Positions 18,927 through 27,796 of a stretch of DNA of 64,000 nucleotides are shown here, in pieces (position 1 is the first letter of the stretch; each line of letters opens with the position of its first letter). The stretch is from NCBI GenBank assembly GCA_020859985.1, contig JAJBVD010000034.1, positions 186,001-250,000 on the forward strand. Direction: 5' to 3'. The notes under the pieces are model-generated. The model worked only from the letters and a program-made list of their open reading frames with translations. It was not told the DNA's origin and made no database searches. The position numbers were made by a program, and so were the translations under genes. This stretch comes from Clostridiales bacterium. Lineage in GTDB: Bacteria > Bacillota > Clostridia > Lachnospirales > Lachnospiraceae.

Positions 18927-19934
18927 TCACACCTGCCACGACTGCGGCACAAAAAGCTCGGTGTATTTCCGGATAGAATACAGATCCGTCATCCCCGCGA
19001 TGTAGTCACAAACCACCTTTTCCTGCGGCTCACCGCGCTTTTCCATCAGATCCTGGTATTCCTCCGGCATCTGCTCCGGATATTCATTGTAATAGCGATA
19101 AAGCTCCTGGATCATGCGGATTGCTTTGCCTTCCTCGCTCTTCGCCTCCGGATTCAGGTAAACACTTCGGAACATAAATGCGCGCAGGTCATGCATGGCC
19201 GTCTCCATTGTCTCAGACATCGCAATATGATCCTGCCCCTCACTGTTCATCACCACATCATGAATCAGAGCATTCAGGCGCTTCCGCGTCGTATCGCCGA
19301 TGATCCGGCGGCTTTCCTCCGGAATATCCGACTCCTTCAGGATCCCGGCGCGCTCCGCATCGTCAATGTCATGATTTATGTACGCAATCTTGTCGCAATA
19401 GCGGACAACCTGCCCTTCCAGAGTCGAAGGATGCCCGGCCGTGCGATGATTGCGGATGCCATCCCGCACCTCCCAGGTCAGGTTCAGCCCTTTTCCTGTC
19501 TTTTCCAGCAGCTCCACGACACGAACGCTCTGTTCATAATGGGCAAATCCATACGGGCATACCTCATTCAGCGCACGCTCTCCGGCATGTCCAAACGGCG
19601 TATGTCCCAGATCGTGGCCAAGTGCGATCGCATCCACCAGATCCTCATTCAGCCGCAGTGCTTTCGCGATCGTGCGCGACAGCTGCGACACCTCCAGCGT
19701 ATGCGTCATCCGTGTACGGTAATGGTCGCCCTCCGGGATCAGAAACACCTGCGTTTTCTGCTTCAGCCGCCGAAAAGACTTGCTGTGAATGATCCGGTCC
19801 CGGTCTCTCTGATAGACCGTACGGATGTCGCACTGCGGCTCGTCCACATCCCGCCCTCTGCTTTCACTGCTGTATGAGGCGTACGGACTGAACGTCTGAT
19901 GTTCCAGTTCCTCTGTTTTTTCACGTATCGTCAT
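18927..19934 (-). CDS. dgt: deoxyguanosinetriphosphate triphosphohydrolase-like protein
   Basis: HD-domain phosphohydrolase (335 residues) with RDRIIHSKSFRRLKQKTQVF, the HD motif in RTRMTHTLEV and GHDLGHTPFGHAGE. Family members release tripolyphosphate from dNTPs; the short Gram-positive type often acts on several dNTPs. ATG at 19934 follows AAAGGGG with 6-nt spacing; a GTG three codons earlier overlaps the ribosome binding site. It leads into dnaG after 23 nt. Confidence 0.93.
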   Translation of the reverse strand: MTIREKTEELEHQTFSPYASYSSESRGRDVDEPQCDIRTVYQRDRDRIIHSKSFRRLKQKTQVFLIPEGDHYRTRMTHTLEVSQLSRTIAKALRLNEDLVDAIALGHDLGHTPFGHAGERALNEVCPYGFAHYEQSVRVVELLEKTGKGLNLTWEVRDGIRNHRTAGHPSTLEGQVVRYCDKIAYINHDIDDAERAGILKESDIPEESRRIIGDTTRKRLNALIHDVVMNSEGQDHIAMSETMETAMHDLRAFMFRSVYLNPEAKSEEGKAIRMIQELYRYYNEYPEQMPEEYQDLMEKRGEPQEKVVCDYIAGMTDLYSIRKYTELFVPQSWQV

Positions 19935-20009
19935 TTGTATCACCCCTTTGTATCATTATATGCCAAAGTACGTGAATATTTCCATATATTTTCACATTTT
20001 TTTGTGAAA

Positions 20010-20045
20010 ATTCAGAACAGCGGTCTGTGGCCTGCTGTTCTGAAC
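20010..20045 (-). terminator. terminator-like palindrome after comEC
   Basis: TTCAGAACAGCAGG...CTGTTCTGAA forms a 14-bp stem with few mismatches, followed on the minus strand by TTTTCAC and then a second small palindrome (TTTTCACA/TGTGAAAA, 19990-20011). Nearly the same palindrome follows the gene ending at 27797. Confidence 0.65.
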
Positions 20046-20063
20046 CAAACAGACCAACCAGCA

Positions 20064-22673
20064 TCAGCCCAGAAACCCCGAAATCCTGTATCTGCTGCCG
20101 TCGCTTCGCACGATCACCGCGCCGCAGTCCATAGTCGTATACAGCGTAATGTTTGCCGCCCGCAGCCTCTCTAAAGCAGCCTCAGCCGGGTGTCCGTAGC
20201 GGTTGTTCTTCCCACAGGAAATGATACCAAAAGCCGGCGAGACAGCCGCAAGGAATTCTTCGGAAGAAGCCCCTTTCGAACCGTGATGACCGACCTTCAG
20301 TACATCACAGGACAGATCCGCCCCGGATGCCGCAATCGCCGTTTCAGCATCTCCTTCCAGATCCCCGGTAAAAAGCATCCGGAATGAGCCGTACTGCAAA
20401 AGGAGAACCATAGAGTCCTCATTTTTGTCACCAGATAAAGTATCAGAAGATGGCGCCAGGCAGGTGAAAGACCAGCCGGCAGCTGACATCCCCATGGATG
20501 TATCTGGCCCGGCAGCCGGTGTCCCTGCGGATGTACCTGATCCGGCGGCCGATGTCCCCGTGGATATACCTGACCCAACGGCCGAGGATCCTGCGGGTGT
20601 ATCCTCCTCAACAGCCATCGTTCCGATAAAGCTTCCCGCCTCCATCCGCAGCACGGCCGCCCCGATGTTTTCTGCGTCTGAACTCAGCTCCTCAAAATCT
20701 GTCTCATCAGCCGTCGGCGGCAAAACCAGATTTTTCAAAGTGATCCCATGTATATTCCTGCCTGCAAAGCCCGGCAGGTACGCTTCCAGATATTCCTGTA
20801 CGCCGCTGATATGATCGCTGTCAGCATGCGACAGGAATATATAGTCCAGCCTGCTGATTCCGTAATATTTAAGGGTCTGGCTGATGCGGTATTCCCAAAG
20901 ACTGCTCACCGATGAGCTCCCTCCATCGATCAGACAGTTTGTCCCATCCGGCAGCATTAGTAGAGCACCATCTCCCTGCCCGACATCCAGGCTAACCGCA
21001 GTAAGCCCGCTGCGCGGGCGGCAGGCCATAAGGCAGAGCCCAAAAATAACAGTGATAAGCCAGATGCCGCACGCAGTCCTTTCAGCCATCCGTTTATACG
21101 AATTTCGTTTTCTTTTTCGCATCGGATTCCCGGGTGTCCCGTCCATCGGTTTTCCTGACAGCTTTTCCGGCTGCTTTTCCAGCTGCTTTTCCGGCAAGTT
21201 TTTGCCCGTCTTTCCGGTCAGTGCTGCCGCGCCAGTAAGCAGCGCATAATATACCGCGATCTTCCAGATGGCAGGACATCCTGCAACCCAGACTGCACAG
21301 GGCAATTGCTGTTCGATCCTGCACAGTCCCTCAAACAGACCGAGCAGATAGTAGACCGGCGCGGCAAGAAAGGTACCGAGCGGAACGCTGACCAGACCGA
21401 CCAGGCCTGAGATCAGTGCAGAGGCCATCAGCGCAGACATCAGTGGGATCACGAGCAGGTTTACAAAAATGCTCCATGGCGCTGTCTGATAGAAAAACCA
21501 GAGCGTGACCGGAAGCGTGCCAATCCAGACTCCCATACCTCCGCACAGAGCGGCCCATATCCCTGCAGCTGCCTGGCGCAGCATCTCCAACGGAGCTTTC
21601 TGCGGGAAATCTCCCTGTACAGCAGCTTCCCGTTTTGAAGCATTCTGCATCCCCTGCGCAGATGACAGCATTTCCCGTACGCCCGGTCTCAGCCGGAACG
21701 GATTTGCGGCTGTCAGGCGCGGCACAAGCAGAGCAATAGACAGAATCGCGCCAAAAGAAAGCAGGAAGGAAGACTGCGTCGCTGCCCGGCCGTCACCGGC
21801 AAGGAGCAGTGCCGCCGCAATGGCTGCTGCCGTCAGCATATCGTATTTTCGCCCCACAATCTGTGCGCCAAGCCAGATCACAAACATCAGGCAGGCGCGC
21901 ATGGCAGAAATCCCGAATCCTGACATCAGTGCATACAGTGCCACTACAGCGGCTGCCGGCAGCGCTGCGATGCAAAACGGCAGCCGCAATCGCCGCAGCA
22001 GTTTGTAGATGCACATACCGATCATGCTGATGTGCAGACCGCTGATGGAAATGATGTGCGCGATACCGCCTTCCTGATAGAGCTGCTTCCACTCCTGCTC
22101 CATGAAGCTTTTTTCACCAAGGCTGATAGCAGACACGGTACGAGCCGCTTTTTCTTCAAGGATATTCATATAAGAATATCGCAAGGCACGGCGAAAACGG
22201 GCCAGTATCCTGGAGAGGCTGCAATTCCCCGCTGAAATAAGCGTTACGTCCGGACCCGTGATCCGACCCACGGTATTGCGTGCGAAATAATAGCCCAGAG
22301 AATCAAACTGTCCCGGATTGCCAGCCTCCTCAAACGGCCAATAGGTACCCGTCACGCGAATACGATCGCCCGGCAGAAAATTTTCTGATTCAATTGTCAA
22401 TATAAGGTTTAATTCAGATGATAAAGAACCGATCTGTTCCTCATTGGTATATAGAATAATAGAATTTACAGAAAGGCGTATGCCTTCAGATACTGCATTG
22501 ATCTCTGTCACGGTGCCCTCCAACGTGAGCACCTCGTCTGTGCCGGCCGTCTCAGCCAGAAAATCCTGTACCTTAGCAAGCGCGCCATCTCTTCCGCCGC
22601 TGCGCGCTCCTCCGATCAGGGACAGGATGATCGCGGCCGCCAGGCACAGCAGCGCCAGCGGTCGTTTTCCCAT
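20064..22673 (-). CDS. comEC: ComEC/Rec2 DNA-uptake channel with metallo-beta-lactamase domain
   Basis: The 869-residue protein has an N-terminal membrane segment, a DUF4131-type extracytoplasmic OB-like part, the multi-spanning competence domain starting around IISISGLHISMIGM, and a C-terminal metallo-beta-lactamase-like domain with the ligand motif FLSHADSDHISG. ComEC conducts single-stranded DNA across the membrane in transformation, consistent with a comEA gene 4 kb away. Within the hydrolase domain lies an expanded Gly/Ser/Thr/Ala loop of 11-residue repeats encoded by four 33-nt units (20479-20610), and a Lys/Glu/Pro-rich linker (LPEKQLEKQPEKLSGKP). It appears intact; whether the strain is competent is unknown. 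Confidence 0.93.
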   Translation of the reverse strand: MGKRPLALLCLAAAIILSLIGGARSGGRDGALAKVQDFLAETAGTDEVLTLEGTVTEINAVSEGIRLSVNSIILYTNEEQIGSLSSELNLILTIESENFLPGDRIRVTGTYWPFEEAGNPGQFDSLGYYFARNTVGRITGPDVTLISAGNCSLSRILARFRRALRYSYMNILEEKAARTVSAISLGEKSFMEQEWKQLYQEGGIAHIISISGLHISMIGMCIYKLLRRLRLPFCIAALPAAAVVALYALMSGFGISAMRACLMFVIWLGAQIVGRKYDMLTAAAIAAALLLAGDGRAATQSSFLLSFGAILSIALLVPRLTAANPFRLRPGVREMLSSAQGMQNASKREAAVQGDFPQKAPLEMLRQAAAGIWAALCGGMGVWIGTLPVTLWFFYQTAPWSIFVNLLVIPLMSALMASALISGLVGLVSVPLGTFLAAPVYYLLGLFEGLCRIEQQLPCAVWVAGCPAIWKIAVYYALLTGAAALTGKTGKNLPEKQLEKQPEKLSGKPMDGTPGNPMRKRKRNSYKRMAERTACGIWLITVIFGLCLMACRPRSGLTAVSLDVGQGDGALLMLPDGTNCLIDGGSSSVSSLWEYRISQTLKYYGISRLDYIFLSHADSDHISGVQEYLEAYLPGFAGRNIHGITLKNLVLPPTADETDFEELSSDAENIGAAVLRMEAGSFIGTMAVEEDTPAGSSAVGSGISTGTSAAGSGTSAGTPAAGPDTSMGMSAAGWSFTCLAPSSDTLSGDKNEDSMVLLLQYGSFRMLFTGDLEGDAETAIAASGADLSCDVLKVGHHGSKGASSEEFLAAVSPAFGIISCGKNNRYGHPAEAALERLRAANITLYTTMDCGAVIVRSDGSRYRISGFLG
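20479..20610. repeat. four 33-bp in-frame tandem repeats in comEC
   Basis: Units at 20479, 20512, 20545 and 20578 follow the pattern GCRGCYGRYRTCCCYGYGGAT. Each encodes 11 residues such as GSGTSAGTPAA. Divergence between units shows that the array is not brand new. Confidence 0.85.
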
Positions 22674-22771
22674 CGCATCATCTCCATTTCTTATCCTTGA
22701 TTCCCGCAGGAGATCGAGGATACAAGCCGCGCCATTGCCGCAGGCAATTCTGCACGGCGCGGCTCTCCATT

Positions 22772-23980
22772 TTAATTTGCTCCGGCAAGCACCTGATCGT
22801 CAGTCATGTTTCCCGTGATCTCATCCGCGTCAGAATCCTCCCCCGCAGATATGCTGGTTGTCTCCTGTGCGGTATCCGGGCTTTCCGTGTCTGACACATC
22901 ACCACCGGCACCTGCCGTATCATTGCTGTCTGTGCTCACTGTATCATGATTCGTGCCGGAAGCTTCCGCTTCTTCAGCCTGCCCGGTCACCGTCTCCGAA
23001 GAATCAGCATCTCCGCTCTCTGTCTCCAGAGTTTCCGTCTCGATAATCGTTTCATTCATAATAAACACATTATTAAGGTCTATCTCATCCCAGAACAGGA
23101 CGTTGCCCGAACCTTCTACCGTAAACTTCACACCGTTTACATCATCGGCAGTCTCACAGATGGAATTGACGATCGCATAAAGTGCTGCTTCAGCCGAAGG
23201 CGCATTTTCTGTCGGTTTCTCGTTGAATGCCGCATTAAAATTAATCGTACAGATTCCGTTTTTCGTCGAAACATCCAGAATCTCCGCGGTCGAACTGAAC
23301 ACAGCCTTCCGATCCGAATACTCCGATCCGGCCATCAGCTGTTCCACCACCACACGTTCCAGCACCATGTTGCTGGAATAATCTACACTGCGCACTTCCT
23401 TTTCCAGAACTGTTCCTGCCTGATCCGGGAAATACAGGATCAGTGACGCTGTCTGGTAGGAATTAATCCCGCCGTCCTTCGTATCAATAAAGCTCTCGGC
23501 GTCCATCGCCGCAATCGCTTCTCCGTTTGCATCCGTCAGCTGCTGCGAATCTACCGTGATCATGACCTTGGTCACACCGGGAATCTGAATGATCGTCTTG
23601 ACCACCGCAGCCCGCAGCAGCACCTCCGTCGTGTTGTTCATGTCGTAGTATTCGCTGGAAAAATCGATCCGCAGTGCGTCGATACCACGCTCATAGCCCT
23701 GCCATGTCACCTCTGACGGCAGCGCACTGATATAGGATGCATCCGCCGGTATCGTTGCGAGCTGTTCCATCAGCTCTGTCACCATCTCGTCAAATGTCTC
23801 CGCTGCCGGTACATAAGCCACCTCATACAGGCTCGTCCCCGATGCGTTTTTATAATAGATGATATAGCTGCTGCTCTGCTCCTCATCGGTCCGGCCGCAG
23901 CCACCCGTCAGCAGCAGCGCGGCAGACAGCACGATCATCATGATTATAGGCATTGCAAAAAAATGCTTTCTTCCGCTCAC
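22772..23980 (-). CDS. GerMN-domain lipoprotein
   Basis: The 402-residue protein starts at a GTG behind GGAGG, has a signal peptide with lipobox LTGGC, two tandem GerMN-type domains (about 50-170, with WQGYERGIDALRIDFSSEY, and 190-305, with VSTKNGICTINFNAAF) and a Ser/Thr/Glu/Asp-rich tail of some 80 residues. GerM-type proteins act in sporulation and germination and at the cell envelope. It sits downstream of a two-component system, and upstream of comEC. Confidence 0.85.
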   Translation of the reverse strand: MSGRKHFFAMPIIMMIVLSAALLLTGGCGRTDEEQSSSYIIYYKNASGTSLYEVAYVPAAETFDEMVTELMEQLATIPADASYISALPSEVTWQGYERGIDALRIDFSSEYYDMNNTTEVLLRAAVVKTIIQIPGVTKVMITVDSQQLTDANGEAIAAMDAESFIDTKDGGINSYQTASLILYFPDQAGTVLEKEVRSVDYSSNMVLERVVVEQLMAGSEYSDRKAVFSSTAEILDVSTKNGICTINFNAAFNEKPTENAPSAEAALYAIVNSICETADDVNGVKFTVEGSGNVLFWDEIDLNNVFIMNETIIETETLETESGDADSSETVTGQAEEAEASGTNHDTVSTDSNDTAGAGGDVSDTESPDTAQETTSISAGEDSDADEITGNMTDDQVLAGAN

Positions 23981-24055
23981 CTGCTACCTCCACACATACC
24001 ATCCGCAACTGTTCAATGCCTGCACAATTACGGGAAAAGTCTCAATGATTCGCTC

Positions 24056-25516
24056 TTATGGTACAAATCTCAGCGGAACGCGCACAGTAAAGGTCGTACC
24101 CTCGCCCTCCTGACTGTACACCTTGATCGCCCCATGGTGCATCAGTACAGCACTCCGCGTGATCGCCAGTCCAAGGCCGGTGCCGCCAATCTCCCGGGAA
24201 TGTGATTTATCCGCACGGTAAAAGCGCTCAAAGATATGTTCCTGCGCTTCTTCCGGAATTCCGATCCCGGAATCTTCTACTTTCACATAAAAATATTTGC
24301 TGTCAACGTTCAGCGAGATGTGCACCCATCCGCCGTCCTTATTGTATTTGATGCCGTTCTCAATCAGATTCGAGATGGCAAGTGTCATCCTCGTCTCATC
24401 CACCTCGGCCAGAATCGGCTTGAAGCTTTCCAGCACAAGATCGATGTCCCGCGTATCCGCGATCGGGCGCAGCCGTTTCAGCACAAGCTCGATCAGCTGG
24501 TTGATGTTGGTCTCCTCAATATGAAGATCCGAAGACCGCTTGTCCATCTTTACCAGAGAGAGCAGGTCGGAAATGATCTTATTCTCGCGGTCAACCTCCT
24601 CCGCGATATCACTCATGAACTCTCTGTACAGCTCCACCGGCGCGTCCTCCTGCGCCAAAAGGGAATCCGCCAGCACCTTCATGGAAGTGATCGGTGTTTT
24701 CAGCTCATGAGAGACATTCGAGACAAATTCCTGCCGCGACTCTTCCTGCACCTTCATACGGTTCAGCATGCGGTTGTAAGCCTCCGCCAGAAGCTGTGTC
24801 TCCGTATAATCCGGAATAGAAATCTCTTCATCGTTCACGCCCACGACGTCTTCCAGAGATTGTGTGATCTTTCCAAACGGCCTTGTCAGGATCCGGGAAG
24901 CATAAAATGCCACGCCGAGGATCAGAATACAGAAAACTGCCTGCATCTGGAAAACAATTGTGCTAAGGCCGGATTTGCCGTTCGCAATGTCCAGTGTCGG
25001 AACGCTGATGATCATGATTCCTTCTGTCTCGCCGGTCTCACCGTCGGTAATCGGAATCGTCATCTCCAGAAACTGATTGTCCTCGTCGTAGTTCGTAGAA
25101 TTTGTTCCAAGAAAAGTAAGAAGTACCTCCTCCGAGATAATGACCTTGTCCACATCAATCTCGTAGGTATCCTTGATAATACAGAAGCTGCTGTTGACCA
25201 GAATCACGCGTCCGGAATACAGCGAAGCCATCTGATCGATCAGCTTATCTACCTGGTCTGACGCACTCCCATGCATATATTCAGACTCGGCGATCTGATT
25301 CAGGATCTGCTGGCACTGCCGCTCCAGAAGCTGAGCTTTCTGCTCCACAGCCTGAGATACGTAGCTTGTTACGACCACGTAGCGCATCAAAAGAACAGGC
25401 GTCACGCCAACCAGAATAAAAAGCAGGAAGATCCGTGCCTGCAGGCTTTTAAAGTATTTTTTAACGATTGGCTTAATGCTGGAAATAATAACCCACTCCC
25501 CACTTCGTATGCACAT
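24056..25516 (-). CDS. membrane sensor histidine kinase (WalK/PhoR-like)
   Basis: It has two membrane segments (about 28-48 and 186-207) around an extracytoplasmic sensor domain, a HAMP-like linker, the H box FVSNVSHELKTPITSMK (His270 in this frame), N box NLIENGIKYNKDGG and G boxes GIGIPEEAQEHIFERFYR and GGTGLGLAI. It should phosphorylate the regulator encoded just upstream. The annotated ATG at 25516 overlaps the regulator gene by 44 nt. No other ATG, GTG or TTG is well placed; an ATT at about 25489, just after GGGGAG, would give a more natural N-terminus (ISSIKPIVKKYF), so the start is uncertain. Confidence 0.9.
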   Translation of the reverse strand: MCIRSGEWVIISSIKPIVKKYFKSLQARIFLLFILVGVTPVLLMRYVVVTSYVSQAVEQKAQLLERQCQQILNQIAESEYMHGSASDQVDKLIDQMASLYSGRVILVNSSFCIIKDTYEIDVDKVIISEEVLLTFLGTNSTNYDEDNQFLEMTIPITDGETGETEGIMIISVPTLDIANGKSGLSTIVFQMQAVFCILILGVAFYASRILTRPFGKITQSLEDVVGVNDEEISIPDYTETQLLAEAYNRMLNRMKVQEESRQEFVSNVSHELKTPITSMKVLADSLLAQEDAPVELYREFMSDIAEEVDRENKIISDLLSLVKMDKRSSDLHIEETNINQLIELVLKRLRPIADTRDIDLVLESFKPILAEVDETRMTLAISNLIENGIKYNKDGGWVHISLNVDSKYFYVKVEDSGIGIPEEAQEHIFERFYRADKSHSREIGGTGLGLAITRSAVLMHHGAIKVYSQEGEGTTFTVRVPLRFVP

Positions 25517-26162
25517 ATTTCGGCTCGCTCGGGTTCGCCTCTATCTTCTCGCGCAGGCGGCGGATATGCACATCCACAGTCCTTACATCGCCCGGATACT
25601 CATATCCCCACACAGTATTCAGAAGGCTTTCCCTGCTATATACTTTATTCGGATTAAATACAAGCAGCTCCAGAAGGTCAAACTCTTTCGTCGTAAGGTT
25701 CACCTCTTTACCGGCAATGCTGACTCTTCTGCCATCGCAGTCGAGCACCAGATCACCCACCTCCACGGTCTTACCCTTCGGCTCCGGCTGGTTCTTCTGC
25801 GAAGTCCTCCGGATGATCGCTTTCAGTCTGGCCTTGACCTCCAGAATATTAAAAGGCTTCGTAATATAATCATCCGCACCGTACTCCAAACCCATGATCT
25901 TATCCATGTCGTCGCCCTTGGCGGTCAGCATGACGATGGGCACGTCTGAAAATTCACGTACCTGCTGGCACACCTCAAGACCGTCCAGCTTCGGCAGCAT
26001 CAGATCCAGAAGAATAATGTCATAATGGTTCTCCTTTGCCAGACGGACCGCTTCCTCACCATCATACGCACAGTCCACTTCCATGTCGTCCTGCTCCAGA
26101 CTGAAGCGGATACCTTTTACGATCAGTTTCTCATCATCTACTACCAGAACTCTCTTCGCCAT
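25473..26162 (-). CDS. OmpR/PhoB-family response regulator (WalR-like)
   Basis: The 229-residue protein has a receiver domain (DD at 9-10, phospho-acceptor Asp53 in ILLDLMLP, T in VMLTAKG, K in DDYITKPF) and a winged-helix DNA-binding domain ending in VHIRRLREKIE and WGVGYYFQ. Together with the overlapping kinase it forms a two-component system resembling WalRK/PhoPR, which often control cell-wall metabolism; the signal and regulon cannot be read from sequence. Confidence 0.93.
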   Translation of the reverse strand: MAKRVLVVDDEKLIVKGIRFSLEQDDMEVDCAYDGEEAVRLAKENHYDIILLDLMLPKLDGLEVCQQVREFSDVPIVMLTAKGDDMDKIMGLEYGADDYITKPFNILEVKARLKAIIRRTSQKNQPEPKGKTVEVGDLVLDCDGRRVSIAGKEVNLTTKEFDLLELLVFNPNKVYSRESLLNTVWGYEYPGDVRTVDVHIRRLREKIEANPSEPKYVHTKWGVGYYFQH

Positions 26163-26208
26163 GCTCTTCTCCTTACTGCTAAAAACCTGCGGCTGCCCGC
26201 TGCGCTAC

Positions 26209-26238
26209 ACTATAATTGTTATACCAGTATTTTTGTAA
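26209..26238 (-). promoter_or_regulatory. candidate promoter of the two-component operon
   Basis: Minus strand TTACAA (26233-26238), 18-nt spacer, TATAGT (26209-26214), about 45 nt before the response-regulator ATG. Confidence 0.5.
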
Positions 26239-26276
26239 TTTCTCCGGTCAGTGCCTGCCTGTTATCAGTCTGGCAG

Positions 26277-27230
26277 CTACACCGTTATGAAATCCTTTAT
26301 CTGAGAAAACACTCCGCTCTTGATCCCGGAAATGTTCTGAATCTCCTCAATCGAAGCAAACGCGCCGTGCTCACTGCGGTATGCGATGATCGCGTCCGCT
26401 TTCGACTCGCCAATCCCCGGAAGCGTCATCAGCTCATCGCGGGTGGCCGTATTCAGATTCACCCTGCCGTCCGCGCTGCCTGAACCGGACTCTCCATCAG
26501 CAGGCACTGTCGTACTGCCAGTGTCTGCCGCATCTGCGCCGTTTGCATTGTCAGCTCCCGTACTGCCCGTGCTCCCGGAGTCTGTCGTCTCCGATGAACC
26601 GTTCATCCCTTCCGCGGTCATCCCCGATGCCCGCATCAGGTCCGTTTCTTCTATTGTATAAATATAAAGCTTCTGTCCGTCGCTGACCACCGCGGCCTGA
26701 TTCAGCCACTCCTCATCAGCCTCCGAAGAAAATCCTCCGGCCAGCGCAACCGCATCACAGACGCGCATATCCGCCGTGACCGGATAAACCCCGGGGTCTT
26801 TTACTGCACCGCAGACATAGACATATCCTATAACTGCTTCCGTCTGCACCTCCGCCGGATATTGTATGGACTCCGTACCTGTGTCCAGACCTGCCAGAGT
26901 TCCGAGCGAACCAGTCGATGCCGCAGTGGAATCGGATGTCCCGACGCTGTCCGCCGTACCAACACCTTCTGACGCATCCAACTGACCAGTGCCATCGGCT
27001 GCTGTTTCCACGGACGTGCTTACACCATTTGCTTCATCAGCCGCAGCATCAACATCTTCCGCCGCTGCTGAATTCACTTCCGCCGCAGAATCCGCTTCCC
27101 CTGCAGTCTCTGACTTCGTCTGCGCCACAAGTCCTGCCGAATAAAGCGGCTCGTCCCTCGCACATCCCAAAAGCATCGTCAGGATAACGCACAACAGGGC
27201 TGTGACCAGCCCTCTCATATTCTTAAACAT
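26277..27230 (-). CDS. comEA: ComEA-type DNA-binding protein
   Basis: The 317-residue protein has an N-terminal membrane anchor with lipobox MLLGC, an Ala/Asp/Thr-rich linker, a SLBB domain (IGYVYVCGAVKDPGVYPV), a Gly/Ser/Thr-rich linker and a C-terminal helix-hairpin-helix domain (VNLNTATRDELMTLPGIGESKADAII). ComEA binds incoming double-stranded DNA at the cell surface and passes it to ComEC. The two linkers are much longer than usual and low in complexity. A candidate DnaA-box cluster lies about 280 bp upstream. Confidence 0.92.
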   Translation of the reverse strand: MFKNMRGLVTALLCVILTMLLGCARDEPLYSAGLVAQTKSETAGEADSAAEVNSAAAEDVDAAADEANGVSTSVETAADGTGQLDASEGVGTADSVGTSDSTAASTGSLGTLAGLDTGTESIQYPAEVQTEAVIGYVYVCGAVKDPGVYPVTADMRVCDAVALAGGFSSEADEEWLNQAAVVSDGQKLYIYTIEETDLMRASGMTAEGMNGSSETTDSGSTGSTGADNANGADAADTGSTTVPADGESGSGSADGRVNLNTATRDELMTLPGIGESKADAIIAYRSEHGAFASIEEIQNISGIKSGVFSQIKDFITV

Positions 27231-27509
27231 AAATTGTCTGCAGCTGCCGCTGCCGTTTCCCCATATGCGAATTTATTTTAACGAAAAAATTACAGATTTG
27301 CAACAGATTTTTAAAGCTTAGGAAAAAATTAAGGTTGCCATAATACACATACAATTCAGAATTTTCTGACTACTATATCAATTCACCAATTTTTCATCTG
27401 TCAACCTTTTTTCGACAAAAATTTGCTTTTTTCGTGTTTTTATCACAATCCACAAAACGGACGTTCTTGTAAAAAAACTATGTAAACCAAGTAAAAAAAG
27501 CGGCAAAAA

Positions 27510-27581
27510 TGTGGATAATGTGGATAACTTCGTGTATAAGTCCATTTTATCGGGCTTTTTTATCCACAGTGCTGTGAATAA
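27510..27581. promoter_or_regulatory. cluster of four DnaA boxes
   Basis: TGTGGATAA at 27510-27518 and again at 27519-27527 (immediately adjacent), TTATCCACA at 27560-27568, and TGTGAATAA (complement TTATTCACA) at 27573-27581. Three match the consensus TTATCCACA exactly and the fourth is a known strong variant. A weaker CAATCCACA lies near 27448. The orientation is two inward-facing pairs in an AT-rich gap. Confidence 0.7.
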
Positions 27582-27743
27582 ATCGGGGAAAACTTTCCGG
27601 TCTTCTCATTCTGCCTCCGGACAGGCGTTCATTTGTTTTGTGCAGGATTACTTTCCAAATTTTCGTATTTCGCGTTTCGCCGCAATTTTCAGATTATTTA
27701 TCGTCAGATTTTTAATTAAATTTTCTGACATCTTTGGTGATTA

Positions 27744-27780
27744 GTTCAAAACAGCAGACCTGTGGCCTGCTGTTCTGAAC
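27744..27780 (-). terminator. terminator-like palindrome after the gene ending at 27797
   Basis: GTTCAGAACAGCAGGCC-ACA-GGTCTGCTGTTTTGAAC: a 16-17 bp stem with one or two mismatches. There is no strong T run after it on the minus strand, so it may be a stability hairpin and not a terminator. The same palindrome lies after comEC. Confidence 0.5.
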
Positions 27781-27796
27781 GGTTGCATTTTCCTGA

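Larger units (their letters stand above)
27231..27796. other. 566-bp AT-rich intergenic region
   Basis: No gene is visible. The half nearest comEA is AT-rich with long A and T tracts; the middle carries the DnaA-box cluster described separately; the right end has the palindrome after the gene at 27797. A 77-codon plus-strand frame (27511-27744) overlaps the boxes and is not credible. Confidence 0.7.

Noticed and set aside
27231-27796. Chromosomal replication origin
   Set aside because: DnaA boxes are present, but dnaA, dnaN, recF, gyrB or rpmH are not near and gene orientation does not switch cleanly here; kept only as a finding.
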